Part shown: positions 62,180 to 64,000 of the stretch, piece by piece
Numbering within the stretch: position 1 is the stretch's first letter
Layout: every line of letters starts with the position of its first letter
Assembly: GCA_013398955.1 (NCBI GenBank)
Contig: VWPU01014885.1
Location: 331,664 to 395,663 of the forward strand
Direction of reading: 5' to 3'
Origin: Callaeas wilsoni
Lineage: Eukaryota; Chordata; Aves; Passeriformes; Callaeidae
Length of the DNA: 64,000 nt
Notes under the pieces: model-generated
The model's database searches: none
Told to the model about the DNA's origin: nothing
What the model saw: only the letters and a program-made list of their open reading frames with translations
Translations under genes and position numbers: made by a program

Positions 62180-63597
62180 CTACAAACACAGAAACACAAA
62201 ATTCCGTTATTTTAACATAAAGTTAATTTGCATCTCCACAGGAAGGGGGTCAGGGAGGGCAGGGGAAAGGAGGAGAGGAGGAAGACAACTACTCTGTTGA
62301 ATTTGTCAATTTTTCAATCCTATCCATTAGACAAACATTTGCTTGAAACAAACTACCTTGATTTAAAATAGCTTTTATTTGCCTTACTTACAAAGGTATG
62401 TTTCAAAAAAAATGTACTTTTACTTTGAGACCTGTTTTACTGCACTGGCATCTTCCCTGGATTTTGCAGTTCAAACTTTGCAAGAAGTACACACAAATGA
62501 ACCAGCACCTCACTACTGCAACAACAGAGCAAAGACACAAACCAGTAATTGCCCATACAGCAGTTTAATGAAGGAATGTTTTTTTCCTTTGTTTGGAGGA
62601 GTGAGCTTTTTGTTGGGGTTTTTTTTTTGTTTGTTTTTTGTAGATGGAAACTGTTCATAATTACACAACTGTTTATAATTACATATTACACTCAATCCAT
62701 GAAGTTGGGTTATTAATATGCTAAACCTACCTCTTCACAACATACACAGATGTGTGAAAGTGTTCCTTGGAAACACTTTTACAACAACAGATTGCTTCAC
62801 CTATTTCGTGCCATAAAAGCCTCACAGCAGCATGATTGCATCAAAGTACATTCGTGAATGAGTAACTATAAGAAAACACCTCACAGTTCAAGAATTTTCT
62901 TCATTTCTTTAGACAAGAACTGTAGATTGGCCCTGCAGCAGTTAGGACTGCTCTGTCTTCTTTCTATCCTTTCTGATATTTATCTTGCCATTACACGTAT
63001 TTCAAAGACACGTCAAAATAATGGACCACATCACACATCCTACTTCTATGTCTTGGTTAAGAAGACACCAAAAATCTACCATAAGTTTGAACTTCTCATC
63101 AGCGCAGACCTTAAATTTCAACTTCTTGGAGGCTGGTACAACAACAGTGGAAAACATTTCCATGTGTTTGCACTACATATCCTATCTCTTCCCTAGGCAT
63201 CTGCTTTTGGCCAGTAAGCACCGGGAAGCTCTATGAATATTCATGAAGTCCAGTCCCATGACTTGAGTCTCATTTTCTCCTAACACCAAGATCTATCTTC
63301 CTGGAAGTAACAGTGAGCTCACAGTCCATCTTCTACATGGGATGCTGTTTCCTTCTGTTCCTGTACATCCCTTCTTTGTCTTCATCGGCCATGTTATTGC
63401 TCAGGCAGCCTTATAAGGTCTTTCAATTTTTTTTCATAGCTGACCTTTGCTCTCAGTATTTTTCCACAGCTTAATACCACCACCAAGATTTCACACTTTA
63501 CTACTCATGTCTTTACCTGCTCAAACTGCCCAGGTCAGATTCCCATGAAACACTACTGGAGGAAGAAACCATTCACTGTTACTTTCTGCTTATTAAT

Positions 63598-63660
63598 ATG
63601 CAAGCTAAACCTTCCCTGGCACAACTTAAGACTGTGTCCTCTTGTCTTGATGTGAGATGG
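63598..63660 (-). mobile_element. Short CR1 LINE fragment
   Basis: AGCTAAACCTTCCCTGGCAC and TTAAGACTGTGTCCTCTTGT match the reversed CR1 segment that encodes the RTRGN...FRLxxRKxFFT region. Too short for more. Confidence 0.6.
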
Positions 63661-63779
63661 AGCAAAGTAGTGTTTCTGCCCATTTTTCCACTGCATGTCG
63701 TTGTACTACATCTCCTGACTCCTTGGATCACATGCCATTAGATGTGCCAGGAAATTACTGCAATAAAATAAAACGAAAG

Positions 63780-64000
63780 GAAAAACCCCTCCCAGCACAT
63801 CTATAGCATCGCTTCCCCTGCGCTGGCAAGCGAACACCAGAAGCTGGAGCAGCTCCCGGCTGCTCACCGAAAGCTCCGCAGCGACGGGCATTAAATAGGG
63901 ACAACAATACCGCGGTCCGCCTACACCGCGGCAGCGCTCCCGCCGCTCCGGCGGGACGGCAGGCGGGCCGCGGACACCGCCCCGCCGCGGGCCGCAGCGC
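63780..64000 (-). promoter_or_regulatory. CpG-rich island at the window edge, candidate FAM149A promoter or first exon
   Basis: GC rises sharply toward 64000, with many CpGs, in contrast to the whole window. On the minus strand a donor-like TTTCG|GTGAGC lies at 63869/63868, and an ATG upstream of it would encode MPVAAELS. That reading leaves phase 0, which does not fit the phase-2 acceptor at 62180. So this is either a non-coding first exon, or part of a longer region beyond the window. Confidence 0.5.

Noticed and set aside
63706..63891. 61-codon minus-strand frame starting MPVAAELS
   Set aside because: It reads through a good splice donor into AT-rich DNA and has no phase match to FAM149A.

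Overview
This is vertebrate nuclear DNA and almost certainly from a bird. It is AT-rich and intron-split, with compact introns. It carries CR1 LINE copies ending in the usual short repeat tail, and endogenous-retrovirus LTRs of types I recognise from bird genomes (the LTR types suggest Neoaves; that part is inference). It is not a prokaryotic or phage region. Almost all long open frames are chance frames in introns or repeats. The real coding exons are short, and I rebuilt them from splice signals, reading-phase continuity and family knowledge.

Three genes lie head-to-tail on the minus strand. Read in the direction of transcription they are FAM149A (64.0 to 50.2 kb, 5' end missing), CYP4V2 (42.4 to 30.8 kb, complete, 11 coding exons, 528 codons) and a plasma-prekallikrein/factor XI-type protease gene called here KLKB1 (23.75 to 8.49 kb, complete, 14 coding exons, 627 codons). 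This is the gene order of human 4q35 (FAM149A-CYP4V2-KLKB1-F11), except that no F11 exon is visible in the 8.4 kb downstream of KLKB1. The protease has four apple domains and a trypsin-like domain. Its cysteine pattern resembles monomeric prekallikrein more than dimeric factor XI.

Region by region: 1-8.3 kb is intergenic, with a CTCCT pentamer array, an old CR1-like stretch and a GC-rich island. 8.3-24.3 kb is KLKB1, with an LTR element in one intron and a CR1 split by a solo LTR in another. 24.3-30.1 kb is intergenic. 30.1-42.7 kb is CYP4V2, with a 13-bp perfect inverted repeat just upstream. 42.7-50 kb is intergenic and repeat-rich. It holds a decayed CYP4V2-like fragment (parts of exons 10 and 8), two LTRs and a 1.7-kb CR1. 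50-64 kb is FAM149A, ending at a CpG-rich window edge.

The genes do not form a pathway. KLKB1 is a secreted liver protease zymogen of the contact system, CYP4V2 an ER fatty-acid hydroxylase, and FAM149A a poorly characterised DUF3719 protein. I see no CRISPR array, RNA gene or novel system. The most informative observations are the single protease gene and its cysteine pattern, the CYP4V2 duplicate remnant, and several clean inverted repeats.
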